From positions 1 through 20,373 of the forward strand of contig JBFLYN010000047.1 of the NCBI GenBank assembly GCA_040756655.1: a stretch of DNA of 20,373 nucleotides. The letters are read 5' to 3'. Positions 14,122-20,373 of this stretch are shown piece after piece (position 1 is the stretch's first letter; every line of letters begins with the position of its first letter). The notes below the pieces were generated by a model, which saw only the letters and a list, made by a program, of their open reading frames with translations, ran no database searches and was not told the DNA's origin. Source of the stretch: JBFLYN01 sp040756655. Lineage in GTDB: Bacteria > Bacillota > Sulfobacillia > UBA8153. Position numbers and translations under genes: made by a program.

Positions 14122-15339
14122 TTGCCCAGTTACATCTACCGGGCCCGCGACGCCGCGGGTCGACCCGTATCGGGGAGGATTGACGCCGACAGCGAGCGGC
14201 ACGCGGCCGAGCTGCTGCGGACCCAGCAGATGTACGTAACCGAGATCCAGGTCAACAAAGACCTACGGCTGGCGGTACGGCGTCAGAGGCCGAGCGGTGG
14301 GAAGATCACGGCTAAGGACCTGGCGGTGTTCTGCCGGCAGCTTAAGACGCTGGTCAGCGCGGGTATACCCATCGTCGCCGGCCTGCGGGCCATCCAGCGT
14401 CAGAGCCCCAACCGGCGGCTGGCTTCGGCCCTTTTGTCCGTCATCGCCGAGCTGGAGACCGGCGAGAGCCTCAGCCGTGCCTTCCGGCGCCGGGGTGCCC
14501 TCTTTCCGCCGCTTCTGGGCAACCTGGTGGAAGCGGGCGAATTCGGCGGCGTACTCGAGGAAGTCCTCGACTATATGGGCCTTTACTTCGAGAAAGAGGA
14601 CTCCCTCAACCAAAAGGTACGGTCGGCCCTGACTTACCCGGCGCTGGTGTTATTGGTGTCGATAGGTGTGGTGTTTTTCCTGCTGGTGGTGGTGCTGCCC
14701 TCCTTTGCCCGTATTTTCAGCGAGTTCGGAGCGGATCTGCCCTGGTTGACGCGCCGGCTTTTGGGCATGGGGCAGTGGCTCGGCCGCTACTGGCCACTGC
14801 CGGTGGGTGCTTTGGGTCTTTTGGTCGCGGGTCTTTCCGCCTACCGGCGGACGCCCGCCGGAGGCCTAGCCGTAGACCGCTGCCTCCTGCGGCTCCCCAT
14901 AGTGGGGGCTCTCCTGAGCCAGCGGGCCCTGGCCCGCTTTGCCCGCACTTTGGCCACGCTATTGGCCGGGGGTGTGCCCATGCTCACCGCTCTGGCCGTG
15001 GTCGAAAGGGGGGTCGGCAACCGGGTGCTGGCCACCGCCCTTCGCGACGCTCAGGTGGCGGTACGGGAGGGACAGGGCGTGGCCCGTTCGCTGCGCGCCA
15101 GCCGGGTCTTCCCCTCCCTGGTGCTGGAGATGGTAGCCGTGGGCGAGGAAACCGGTAATCTCGAAGAGATACTCCTCAAGGTGGCGGAGTTTTACGAACG
15201 CGACCTCGACCGTCTCACCGAGCGACTGACGGGCTTACTGGAGCCGGTGCTGATTGTGGGGTTGGGCCTCGTGGTGGGCGGCATTGTGCTCGCCGTGGTC
15301 CTTCCCATGTTCGAGGTCTTCACCCTGTTTCCCATGTAG
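14122..15339 (+). CDS. pilC: Type IV pilus inner-membrane platform protein PilC
   Basis: A 405-residue GspF/PilC protein, the usual length, forming the membrane platform on which PilB and PilT act. It contains two T2SSF repeats (about 65-190, starting FCRQLKTLVSAGIPIV, and 265-390, starting FARTLATLLAGGVPM), each with the E-x-G motif (VEAGEFGG, VAVGEETGN), and three membrane segments (about 165-190, 213-230, 375-397). Begins at TTG 14122 with GGGGGGAG a few nt upstream; the sequence PSYIYRARDAAGRPVSG is the normal PilC N-terminus, so the TTG is convincing. It is separated from pilT by 1.85 kb of relic DNA and runs into the PilX-like gene. Confidence 0.94.
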   Translation: MPSYIYRARDAAGRPVSGRIDADSERHAAELLRTQQMYVTEIQVNKDLRLAVRRQRPSGGKITAKDLAVFCRQLKTLVSAGIPIVAGLRAIQRQSPNRRLASALLSVIAELETGESLSRAFRRRGALFPPLLGNLVEAGEFGGVLEEVLDYMGLYFEKEDSLNQKVRSALTYPALVLLVSIGVVFFLLVVVLPSFARIFSEFGADLPWLTRRLLGMGQWLGRYWPLPVGALGLLVAGLSAYRRTPAGGLAVDRCLLRLPIVGALLSQRALARFARTLATLLAGGVPMLTALAVVERGVGNRVLATALRDAQVAVREGQGVARSLRASRVFPSLVLEMVAVGEETGNLEEILLKVAEFYERDLDRLTERLTGLLEPVLIVGLGLVVGGIVLAVVLPMFEVFTLFPM

Positions 15340-15350
15340 GAGTGAAAAAG

Positions 15351-16271
15351 GTGCGGGAGAAGTCTCAGGGGGCGGTGCTCGTCATCACCCTGGTGGTTGT
15401 GACCATACTCCTGACCATGCTCCTGGCAGTAGTGGCCGTGGCCGGAGCAGGTGTTCGCTCCGCCCGCTTCTGGAGGGACTGGGTGCTGGCGGTCTACGTG
15501 ACCGAGTCGGGCATCGGCGAGGCGCTCTACCGCCTGCGCCATGGTGAAGCTCCGCCGCTGCGACGTTATCTCGACGAGCCTCCCAGCTTTACAGCCCCCC
15601 CGGGGCTGTTGGGCGACGGAGCTGGCTACCAGGTCTGGATAGAACCCGATCCCGTCACCGGCCAGGCACAGACTGTCATCTCCGTGGGTACGGTGGGTAA
15701 GGCCGCCCGGGTGGTTTCCCTGGGAGTGCGGCCGGTGCGCCCAGTGGTATTTCCCGACGGCCTGGTATCCACCGGCTGCCAGTCCGAGCTGGAGTTCAGA
15801 CTCCCGCCCGGTCTGGGTCCGGGAAGGGCGCTGGTGGCCACGCGCGGTGACATTGTGCTTGAGGCGGGTACCTACTGGTTTACCCGCATCGACCTTTCCG
15901 GGTCGACGCGGCTGGTGGTGAAAGGCCCGGTGATCATCTTTCTTACCGGTGACCTGATTGCCTTTGGTTCGGTGTGGTTTAACACCAGTCAAAAGGCCCA
16001 GGACCTCGTGATCATCGTGCCAGGACGGGAGCCGGTGTCGGTGAGCATGACCGGGTCGGTTCGCTTTTACGGCGGGTTGTACGCTGCCAGCTCCCCTATT
16101 ACGCTCAGTGGTTCGCTGGAGGCAGTGGGATCCCTGGTAGGATGTGCTTTCAGCATTACCGGCGCCTGTTCGGTGCGGTACGACCCGGCCTTGGCGGAGT
16201 TGGAGTTGCCCGGGCTGGTCGCGGGAGCGGGCTGGCAAGTCGTACCGGAAAGCTGGGGTGAACGCCGGTGA
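15351..16271 (+). CDS. PilX-like pilus-associated protein
   Basis: A 306-residue protein with one N-terminal hydrophobic helix (about 8-32) in the style of PilX_N proteins (QGAVLVITLVVVTILLTML), lacking the Glu+5 of processed prepilins. The C-terminal 160 residues are beta-rich, with successive short strands (GDIVLEAGTYWFTRIDLSGS, VKGPVIIFLTGDL, SMTGSVRFYGGLY, ITLSGSLEAVGSL), suggesting a solenoid like polymer-forming or DUF7305 domains. Likely a minor tip or surface component of the pilus. GTG at 15351 is chosen because AGGAG is 8 nt upstream; GTG at 15342 overlaps that site. The stop overlaps the GTG of the next prepilin gene (GTGA), so the two are coupled. Confidence 0.75.
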   Translation: MREKSQGAVLVITLVVVTILLTMLLAVVAVAGAGVRSARFWRDWVLAVYVTESGIGEALYRLRHGEAPPLRRYLDEPPSFTAPPGLLGDGAGYQVWIEPDPVTGQAQTVISVGTVGKAARVVSLGVRPVRPVVFPDGLVSTGCQSELEFRLPPGLGPGRALVATRGDIVLEAGTYWFTRIDLSGSTRLVVKGPVIIFLTGDLIAFGSVWFNTSQKAQDLVIIVPGREPVSVSMTGSVRFYGGLYAASSPITLSGSLEAVGSLVGCAFSITGACSVRYDPALAELELPGLVAGAGWQVVPESWGERR

Positions 16272-16663
16272 AGGCCGAGCGTGGGGCCACTCTGGTCGAG
16301 GTGGTGGCAGCGGCGGCCATCATCACCCTGGTAGTCACCTTCATTTTCGGCGGGTTTGCCTACGGCTGGCGCTACCTGGGTACCGGGCGCGAGATCTTGA
16401 TTGCCACCAGCGCCTTGCGCTCGGCCGCCGAAGAGGCGCGGGCGGTGGGCCCCGCCCAGCTGGCCGTGGGTAGCCAGGTGTGGAGGGGCTACGTGGCAGG
16501 CTATGACCTGGTTCGGACGGTGTCGCCGGTGGCGGGCATGGTGGACGCAGAGGGGCAACCGGTGGCCAAGAAGGTGGCGCTGGCCCTGCACCGGACTCCG
16601 GTGGAGCAAAACCCCCTGCCTTTGGCCGCGGTAGAGTTTGTGTTGTATGTGGGAGGGCCGTAA
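16268..16663 (+). CDS. Minor prepilin (type II/IV pseudopilin)
   Basis: A 131-residue prepilin. The leader VKAERG is cut by PilD between G6 and A7, giving ATLVEVVAAAAIITLVV with the obligatory Glu at +5. The remainder is a small variable domain without cysteine pairs. GTG start at 16268 overlaps the preceding stop by four bases. The hydrophobic stem and positioning before another minor prepilin indicate a tip-complex subunit (PilV/GspI-like), but the exact position is not resolvable. Confidence 0.85.
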   Translation: MKAERGATLVEVVAAAAIITLVVTFIFGGFAYGWRYLGTGREILIATSALRSAAEEARAVGPAQLAVGSQVWRGYVAGYDLVRTVSPVAGMVDAEGQPVAKKVALALHRTPVEQNPLPLAAVEFVLYVGGP

Positions 16664-16664
16664 G

Positions 16665-17171
16665 GTGCGCGCCGAGCGGGGCGGGACGTTGCTGGAATTA
16701 GTCCTGGTGGCGGCCGTGCTGGGGATAGTAGTCATGGCAGTCATGACCCTCTATGGCCAGGGACTCCGGATCGAGGCCCTGACCCGGCACCAGTACCAGA
16801 TGCAGGAGCGCGGCCGCTGGCTCCTGGAGACCCTGGTGGAGGGGGCCAAAACCGGGACCGCCAGCCCCCCGGGTCTCCGGGAGGCGAGCCAGGTGGCCAC
16901 CTCACCGGACGGCGTGGCCTACCGGGTCGGGAATCTGGTGGTCACCTACTACCTGGAAGGCACCCGGCTCAAGCGCTCGGTGGGGCCCTTCACCGGCACC
17001 CTGGCGGTGGTCCCCGAGGGTGGTGAGACGGTACTGGAGTACGTGGTGCAGTTTGCCGTGGAGGAGGGCGATCCGCTCACCGTGGTGCTGCGACTGAGTG
17101 CGGCCGTGGCCCGGGAATCGGCCGATGTGTACCTGGAGACCAAAGTGAGTCCCCGGAATCGGCCGAAGTAG
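16665..17171 (+). CDS. Minor prepilin (PilW/GspJ-like)
   Basis: A 168-residue prepilin with the leader VRAERG cut before GGTLLELVLVAAVLGIVV... (G6/G7, Glu at +5). Its leader is nearly identical to that of the gene before it. The rest (GRWLLETLVEGAK near the start, VLEYVVQFAVEEGD later) has the style of PilW/GspJ minor pilins. GTG at 16665 follows GGAGGGCCGTAAG; the longer frame from 16638 lies inside the previous gene and lacks a ribosome site. Last gene before a fresh promoter. Confidence 0.82.
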   Translation: MRAERGGTLLELVLVAAVLGIVVMAVMTLYGQGLRIEALTRHQYQMQERGRWLLETLVEGAKTGTASPPGLREASQVATSPDGVAYRVGNLVVTYYLEGTRLKRSVGPFTGTLAVVPEGGETVLEYVVQFAVEEGDPLTVVLRLSAAVARESADVYLETKVSPRNRPK

Positions 17172-17182
17172 CAGCAGCCGTA

Positions 17183-17211
17183 TTGACACCCTGGTAGACG
17201 CCGGTTACAAT
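17183..17211 (+). promoter_or_regulatory. Strong sigma-A-type promoter of pilA
   Basis: A perfect TTGACA (17183-17188) and TACAAT (17206-17211) with 17-nt spacing. Transcription should begin near 17218, giving a 5' untranslated leader of about 90 nt before the pilA ATG. It is the best promoter in the window, as expected for the abundant major pilin. Confidence 0.85.
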
Positions 17212-17246
17212 GGAAAGCAGTTATAGTAGTGCGGGCTAGTCTTCGC

Positions 17247-17271
17247 GGTTCACCTCGGGCCGAGGTGGACC
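17247..17271 (+). promoter_or_regulatory. Stable hairpin in the pilA leader
   Basis: GGTTCACCTC (17247-17256) pairs with GAGGTGGACC (17262-17271), 10 bp with one G-U pair and a GGGCC loop. It sits about 35 nt upstream of the start codon and has no U tract, so mRNA stabilisation or translational control is more likely than termination. Confidence 0.5.
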
Positions 17272-17307
17272 AGGGCTTAAATCGCAAGCGGATGGAGGTG
17301 AGTAACC

Positions 17308-17943
17308 ATGCTGAAAGCCATGGGCAAAGTCTTACGGCAACGTGAGGGTTTCACACTCGTCGAACTCCTGGCGGTACTAGCGATTCTGGGCATCCTGGCC
17401 ACGGTGGCTGTACCCAGAGTTGTGGGGGCCATCGACGAGGCCCGGGAGAGCCGCAACCGGGCGGACCTGGCCCTGATCATGGGGGCGCTGGAGAGGTACT
17501 ATACTCGGTACGGGGTCTACCCGCCCAGTCTGAGGCACCTCGTTCATCCCCCGTCCATTGGCACCACAGCGGTGCCGGCGTTCCTCAAGACGGACTTCAC
17601 TTTCGAGAACAGCTACGGCCACTTCTACTTCTACGCGGTCCGCAACGACCTGCAAAAGTACATCTTAGGCGATCCGGGGAAGGATCCTAAAGCTTTGGTG
17701 GTCTCAGGAACCGCATACGTCTTGAGCACGACGGGTACAGGCACGATTCCGGCAGGTCTGAATCCTAACGCAAACGACGTCCAGGTATATGTCTGGACTC
17801 AGCCAGAATCGGGCACCCCCGAAGCGCCTCTTCCCATCCGTGTGACTACGCGGGTCGGCGGCCAGTCCGCCCTGCACGAAGCAACAGGCCGTGATCTCGG
17901 CGCGACAAACCGTAACATCTTCGCCGGCGCGATCACCGACTGA
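17308..17943 (+). CDS. pilA: Major type IV prepilin
   Basis: A 211-residue prepilin of the PilA/GspG kind. The leader MLKAMGKVLRQREG is cut at G14/F15, giving the textbook FTLVELLAVLAILGILATVAVPRV with Glu at +5; the mature protein has 197 residues. The GspG-like part RNRADLALIMGALERYYTRYGVYPPSL follows, then a region rich in Gly, Thr and Pro with no cysteine. It has its own strong promoter, an excellent ribosome site (GGAGGTGAG) and a Rho-independent terminator just after the stop, so it is expressed on its own as a high-output unit. It differs from the minor prepilins in leader length and sequence. Confidence 0.92.
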   Translation: MLKAMGKVLRQREGFTLVELLAVLAILGILATVAVPRVVGAIDEARESRNRADLALIMGALERYYTRYGVYPPSLRHLVHPPSIGTTAVPAFLKTDFTFENSYGHFYFYAVRNDLQKYILGDPGKDPKALVVSGTAYVLSTTGTGTIPAGLNPNANDVQVYVWTQPESGTPEAPLPIRVTTRVGGQSALHEATGRDLGATNRNIFAGAITD

Positions 17944-17963
17944 CGACGGTAATGGGCTTACCG

Positions 17964-17988
17964 ACCGCCCCGCTTCCGGGGCGGTTTT
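17964..17988 (+). terminator. Rho-independent terminator of pilA
   Basis: ACCGCCCCG (17964-17972) pairs with CGGGGCGGT (17977-17985), 9 bp with a CTTC loop, followed by TTTTCCTT. It lies 20 nt after the pilA stop and 36 nt before pilD, so pilD must be read by leakage or from an unseen promoter. Confidence 0.85.
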
Positions 17989-18023
17989 CCTTGCCGGCGT
18001 GATTGCGATTCCGGGGGTGAAGC

Positions 18024-18776
18024 ATGGTCTGGGCAGCCGTGGCGGTCCTGGGGCTGGTGGTGGGCTCCTTTTTGAACGTGTGCATCTACCGGCTGCCCCG
18101 GGAGGAGTCGGTGGTGTTCCCGGGTTCCCGCTGCCCGGGCTGCGGTAGGAAGCTCGCCTGGTACGACCTGGTGCCAGTGTGGAGTTACCTGTGGCTCAGA
18201 GGGTGCTGTCGCCACTGCCACATGCGCATAAGCCCCCGTTACCCGGTGGTGGAAGCGGCGACGTCTTTGGCCTTTCTGCTGCTTTACCACCGCCTGGGCT
18301 CAGGTGGGGATTTCGTCACCTCGGCCTGGTTTCTTTCGGTCCTGATAGTGGCCACCGGCATCGACCTCGAGCACCAGATCATCCCCAATGAGCTGGTGCT
18401 GGCCGGGCTCATTGGCGGGGTGGTCTTGACGGCGGTCTTTGCCCCGGCGGCCTGGGGTCAGCGGGTGGTGGGCGCTCTTGCCGGCCACCTCTCTTTGTTG
18501 CTGGTGTACGTTTTGAGCCGCGGCGGGATGGGGATGGGTGACGTCAAGCTAGCGGCGGTGCTGGGTTTCTTTCTGGGCTGGCCGCTGGTGCTGCTGGCCA
18601 TCTTTTCAGGCTTTGTCCTGGGGGCTTTGGCGGGGACGTGGCTTTTGGCCACCAGGCGCAAGGGACGCAAGGACACCTTGCCCTTTGGGCCCTTTCTTGC
18701 CGTCGGGGCGGTGGTCGCCCTGGGGTGGGGGGCCGAGCTTTGGGCCTGGTATCTGCGGCAGTTCCCGCTGCCGTAA
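18024..18776 (+). CDS. pilD: Prepilin peptidase PilD
   Basis: A 250-residue membrane aspartic protease that cleaves the prepilin leaders and N-methylates the new terminus. It has the N-terminal cytoplasmic zinc loop C37-P-G-C40 and C62-R-H-C65 that marks the bifunctional enzymes, catalytic D114 (TGIDLEHQIIPN) and D173 in GMGD (SRGGMGMGDVKLAA), and about seven hydrophobic helices. ATG at 18024 follows GGGGGTGAA. It follows the pilA terminator and precedes pilN by 74 nt. Confidence 0.94.
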   Translation: MVWAAVAVLGLVVGSFLNVCIYRLPREESVVFPGSRCPGCGRKLAWYDLVPVWSYLWLRGCCRHCHMRISPRYPVVEAATSLAFLLLYHRLGSGGDFVTSAWFLSVLIVATGIDLEHQIIPNELVLAGLIGGVVLTAVFAPAAWGQRVVGALAGHLSLLLVYVLSRGGMGMGDVKLAAVLGFFLGWPLVLLAIFSGFVLGALAGTWLLATRRKGRKDTLPFGPFLAVGAVVALGWGAELWAWYLRQFPLP

Positions 18777-18850
18777 AAGCCGGTGCAGGACTTTGCGGAA
18801 ATCCGTTGAAGTTTGTCTAACACGTATATCCCCCGGACGGGTGGTGCCCG

Positions 18851-19381
18851 GTGAAGACCATCAACCTCCTCGCGCGTCCGCGGCGGCGCGCGACGCTGCT
18901 CCGGTTTTTGGTCGGCCTGATGGTAGTCGCGGTGTTGGCCTCAGGCGCCGTCGGATACTACCTCCACACCGCCGCCGCACTGCGCACCCGCGAGCAAGAG
19001 CTGGAGGCCCTGAGCGCCGAACTCACCCGGTTGCGCCTAGGACCGGAGCGGCTGGCCTACCTGGAATCCAGGCAGAAGCTATTGACCGAACGGCAAGCCG
19101 CCCTGGCCGAACTGCTGGCGGCCTGGCTGCCCAGCGAGGTCCTGTCCGAACTGGCCCGGATCTGCCCGCCGGGCGCGATGTACACCGAGGTCTCGATAAC
19201 GGGCCGGGACGTTACCCTGCGCGGCCGGGCCCGCGACCTTCAGGAGATCGGCCTTCTGCTCTACGGTCTCAGCCGCTCCACTTTGGTGGATACGGCGCAG
19301 CTGGTGATGGCCAGCGAGGACCAGCCCGGGGTAGTAGTCTTTGAGATGCTGGCTCGCCTGCGGGGGGTGGGGGCACGGTGA
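18851..19381 (+). CDS. pilN: Type IV pilus alignment protein PilN
   Basis: A 176-residue PilN/GspL-like protein: a short cytoplasmic N-terminus VKTINLLARP (the INLLP motif that binds PilM), one membrane helix (about 17-39), a coiled coil (about 44-95) and a ferredoxin-like periplasmic domain (MYTEVSITGRDVTLRG). It links the ATPases to the external pilus machinery together with PilO. GTG at 18851 has only a weak ribosome site. PilM, which normally precedes pilN and grips INLLP, is not here. The stop overlaps the next GTG by four bases (GTGA). Confidence 0.85.
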   Translation: MKTINLLARPRRRATLLRFLVGLMVVAVLASGAVGYYLHTAAALRTREQELEALSAELTRLRLGPERLAYLESRQKLLTERQAALAELLAAWLPSEVLSELARICPPGAMYTEVSITGRDVTLRGRARDLQEIGLLLYGLSRSTLVDTAQLVMASEDQPGVVVFEMLARLRGVGAR

Positions 19382-20043
19382 AGCTGGCTCCCCGACTCAC
19401 CCGTCGCGAGAAAGTTCTTCTGGGCATCCTGGCGGTCCTGGTGGCTGTCACCTGCCTTTATGTTTACGTGCACGAGCCGCACCGGCGGCGCCTTTTGCAG
19501 CTGGACGCCGAAATCCAGCGACTGGCGCTCAAGGTGCGGGAGTCGCGGAGCAGCTATCGGGATCTCCCGGTTATCGAGGCCCAGATCGCCAGCGTCAACG
19601 CTGAGCTCACCGCCCTGGAAAGGCAGCTTCCGGCGGCGGTGGACTACGCCGAGGTCTTAGTCTACCTTCACGACGCGGCCGTACGTACCGGGGTAAGGGT
19701 GACAGCGGTGCAGGTGGCCGACCAGGTGACGGCGCCGCTGGACCTGCGGCAGGCTGTAAACTTCACCGTGGTCGGCAGCTATCCGGCCTTGCGTGGTTTC
19801 TTTAGTCGCCTGGAGGCCATGCCTAACGTCGGTTTGGCCGTGGACCACCTGCTCCTTTTGCCCGTGGACCCGGCCAACCCTGACGGTCTGGTAACGGCGC
19901 AGTACACCCTCTGGTTTTACACCGTGAGGGTCCCGGCTGGCGAGCCGGCCCCGGTATCACCGCCAGGAGACCTGATACCGCGACTGCCGGCAGTGCCCGG
20001 ACGCACCAACCCCTTTGCGCCTCTGCCCTACAGCGGGTTTTAG
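19378..20043 (+). CDS. pilO: Type IV pilus alignment protein PilO
   Basis: A 221-residue PilO-like protein: membrane helix near residues 13-30, a coiled-coil stretch (about 38-85) and a ferredoxin-like domain with the PilO motif GSYPALRGFFSRLEAMPNV. It pairs with PilN across the cell envelope. The C-terminal 35 residues are Pro-rich and end RTNPFAPLPYSGF, an NPF tail like that of PilP-type proteins, which may bind a secretin or other outer component. GTG start coupled to pilN. Last pilus gene in the window. Confidence 0.88.
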   Translation: MKLAPRLTRREKVLLGILAVLVAVTCLYVYVHEPHRRRLLQLDAEIQRLALKVRESRSSYRDLPVIEAQIASVNAELTALERQLPAAVDYAEVLVYLHDAAVRTGVRVTAVQVADQVTAPLDLRQAVNFTVVGSYPALRGFFSRLEAMPNVGLAVDHLLLLPVDPANPDGLVTAQYTLWFYTVRVPAGEPAPVSPPGDLIPRLPAVPGRTNPFAPLPYSGF

Positions 20044-20102
20044 TGCTAGACAACACCGATAGCTTATGATACGGGAATCCTAAGGGCTTTCGGATGCTGT
20101 GT

Positions 20103-20153
20103 GCAGGTGAATTGTTCACCTGCGAGCGGTTTAAATTTAGTACTTGAACCGCT
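20103..20153 (+). repeat. Two tandem hairpins after pilO
   Basis: First, GCAGGTGAA (20103-20111) pairs perfectly with TTCACCTGC (20115-20123) around TTG. Second, AGCGGTT (20126-20132) pairs with AACCGCT (20147-20153) and the stem extends by a G-U and two A-T pairs around a 9-nt loop. Only two bases separate them. They end 3 nt before the probable insertion-sequence end. They may terminate the pilus operon or be part of a target or end structure. Confidence 0.6.
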
Positions 20154-20156
20154 GGG

Positions 20157-20373
20157 TGTCGACGTCAAGGGAAAATGTCAGGTTTTATGATGAGCGATTT
20201 TGTCAGTCGGTGGCTGCACTAGCCAACGACTCGAGAGCCGTGGGCAGGCCACCGGCACGTAGATATTTCACTACGGTATTTCTGCTGATCCCAAGGGTCT
20301 GCGCTATCCCTCGCATCGAGAGACCCTGCTCCCGGGCCGCCTGTATAGCGTTCCAACGGAGCTGCTGTCGGAT
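20157..20373. mobile_element. Probable end of an insertion sequence, cut by the window edge
   Basis: From TGTCGACG (20157) the sequence has repeated TGTCAG units (20176-20181, 20201-20206) near the edge, as in the multiple terminal repeats of IS21-like elements, and is followed by a minus-strand transposase-type ORF. The exact boundary and family are inferred; the other end is outside the window. Confidence 0.45.
20203..20373 (-). CDS. C-terminal end of a helix-turn-helix, transposase-type protein
   Basis: The last 56 residues of an ORF entering from the right edge: WNAIQAAREQGLSMRGIAQTL then GISRNTVVKYLRAGG, a clear Hin/IstA-type helix-turn-helix used by IS21 and ISL3 transposases to bind element ends, then TALESLASAATD and a stop at 20205-20203. 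In IS21 IstA this motif is N-terminal and the protein continues for hundreds of residues, so here the protein is either truncated, a separate small DNA-binding subunit, or an ISL3-type protein. Confidence 0.65.
   Translation of the reverse strand: MRQQLRWNAIQAAREQGLSMRGIAQTLGISRNTVVKYLRAGGLPTALESLASAATD

Noticed and set aside
18613..19344. Plus-strand ORF of 243 codons spanning the pilD-pilN junction
   Set aside because: Overlaps two clear genes in another frame, Arg/Pro-rich, no ribosome site or family.
1..20373. CRISPR array
   Set aside because: No regularly spaced repeats were seen on either strand.

Overview
The window looks like chromosomal DNA of a GC-rich, Gram-positive-type bacterium, probably Bacillota of the Moorella/Peptococcaceae kind. 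This is an inference from consistently strong AGGAGG-type ribosome sites, many GTG and TTG starts, sigma-A-like promoters with near-consensus hexamers, a cytoplasmic CsoR/FrmR-type regulator and a compact type IV pilus locus. No rRNA or other marker fixes the taxonomy.

Left part (1-5150). A minus-strand operon, read from about 1996 down to 124, encodes thioredoxin, a CsoR/FrmR-family metal- or thiol-sensing repressor, a CcdA-type transmembrane thiol reductase and a membrane-anchored TlpA/ResA-type thioredoxin. Together these would carry reducing power from the cytoplasm to the outer face of the membrane under control of a cysteine-based regulator. It is followed by psuG (pseudouridine-5'-phosphate glycosidase, plus), a Nif3-like metal protein (minus), a 64-residue unknown protein (plus), a frameshifted GNAT acetyltransferase, a tRNA-Arg(CCG) with its promoter and a half-size UPF0016/GDT1 cation transporter.

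Middle (5257-8651). A two-gene minus-strand operon carries a membrane family-2 glycosyltransferase whose catalytic domain holds an extra block of about 215 residues, followed 16 nt later by a P-loop GTPase/kinase of the cyclic 2,3-diphosphoglycerate synthetase-like family. This pairing is the least explained part of the window and the best candidate for an uncharacterised system.

Right part (8839-20043). After a decayed IS481-like transposase relic comes a type IV pilus cluster on the plus strand: pilB (with a MshEN-type N-terminus), pilT, then a decayed full-length DDE transposase with at least five frame changes and a stop, then pilC, a PilX-like protein, two minor prepilins, the major prepilin pilA with its own promoter, leader hairpin and terminator, then pilD, pilN and pilO. 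PilM, the usual cytoplasmic partner of PilN, is not in the window. The cluster runs into tandem hairpins and what looks like the end of another insertion sequence (20157 to the right edge), with the end of a helix-turn-helix transposase-type ORF on the minus strand.

Overall the window is three functional blocks (extracytoplasmic thiol redox, a glycosyltransferase-GTPase pair, type IV pili) with three separate mobile-element traces clustered around the pilus genes.
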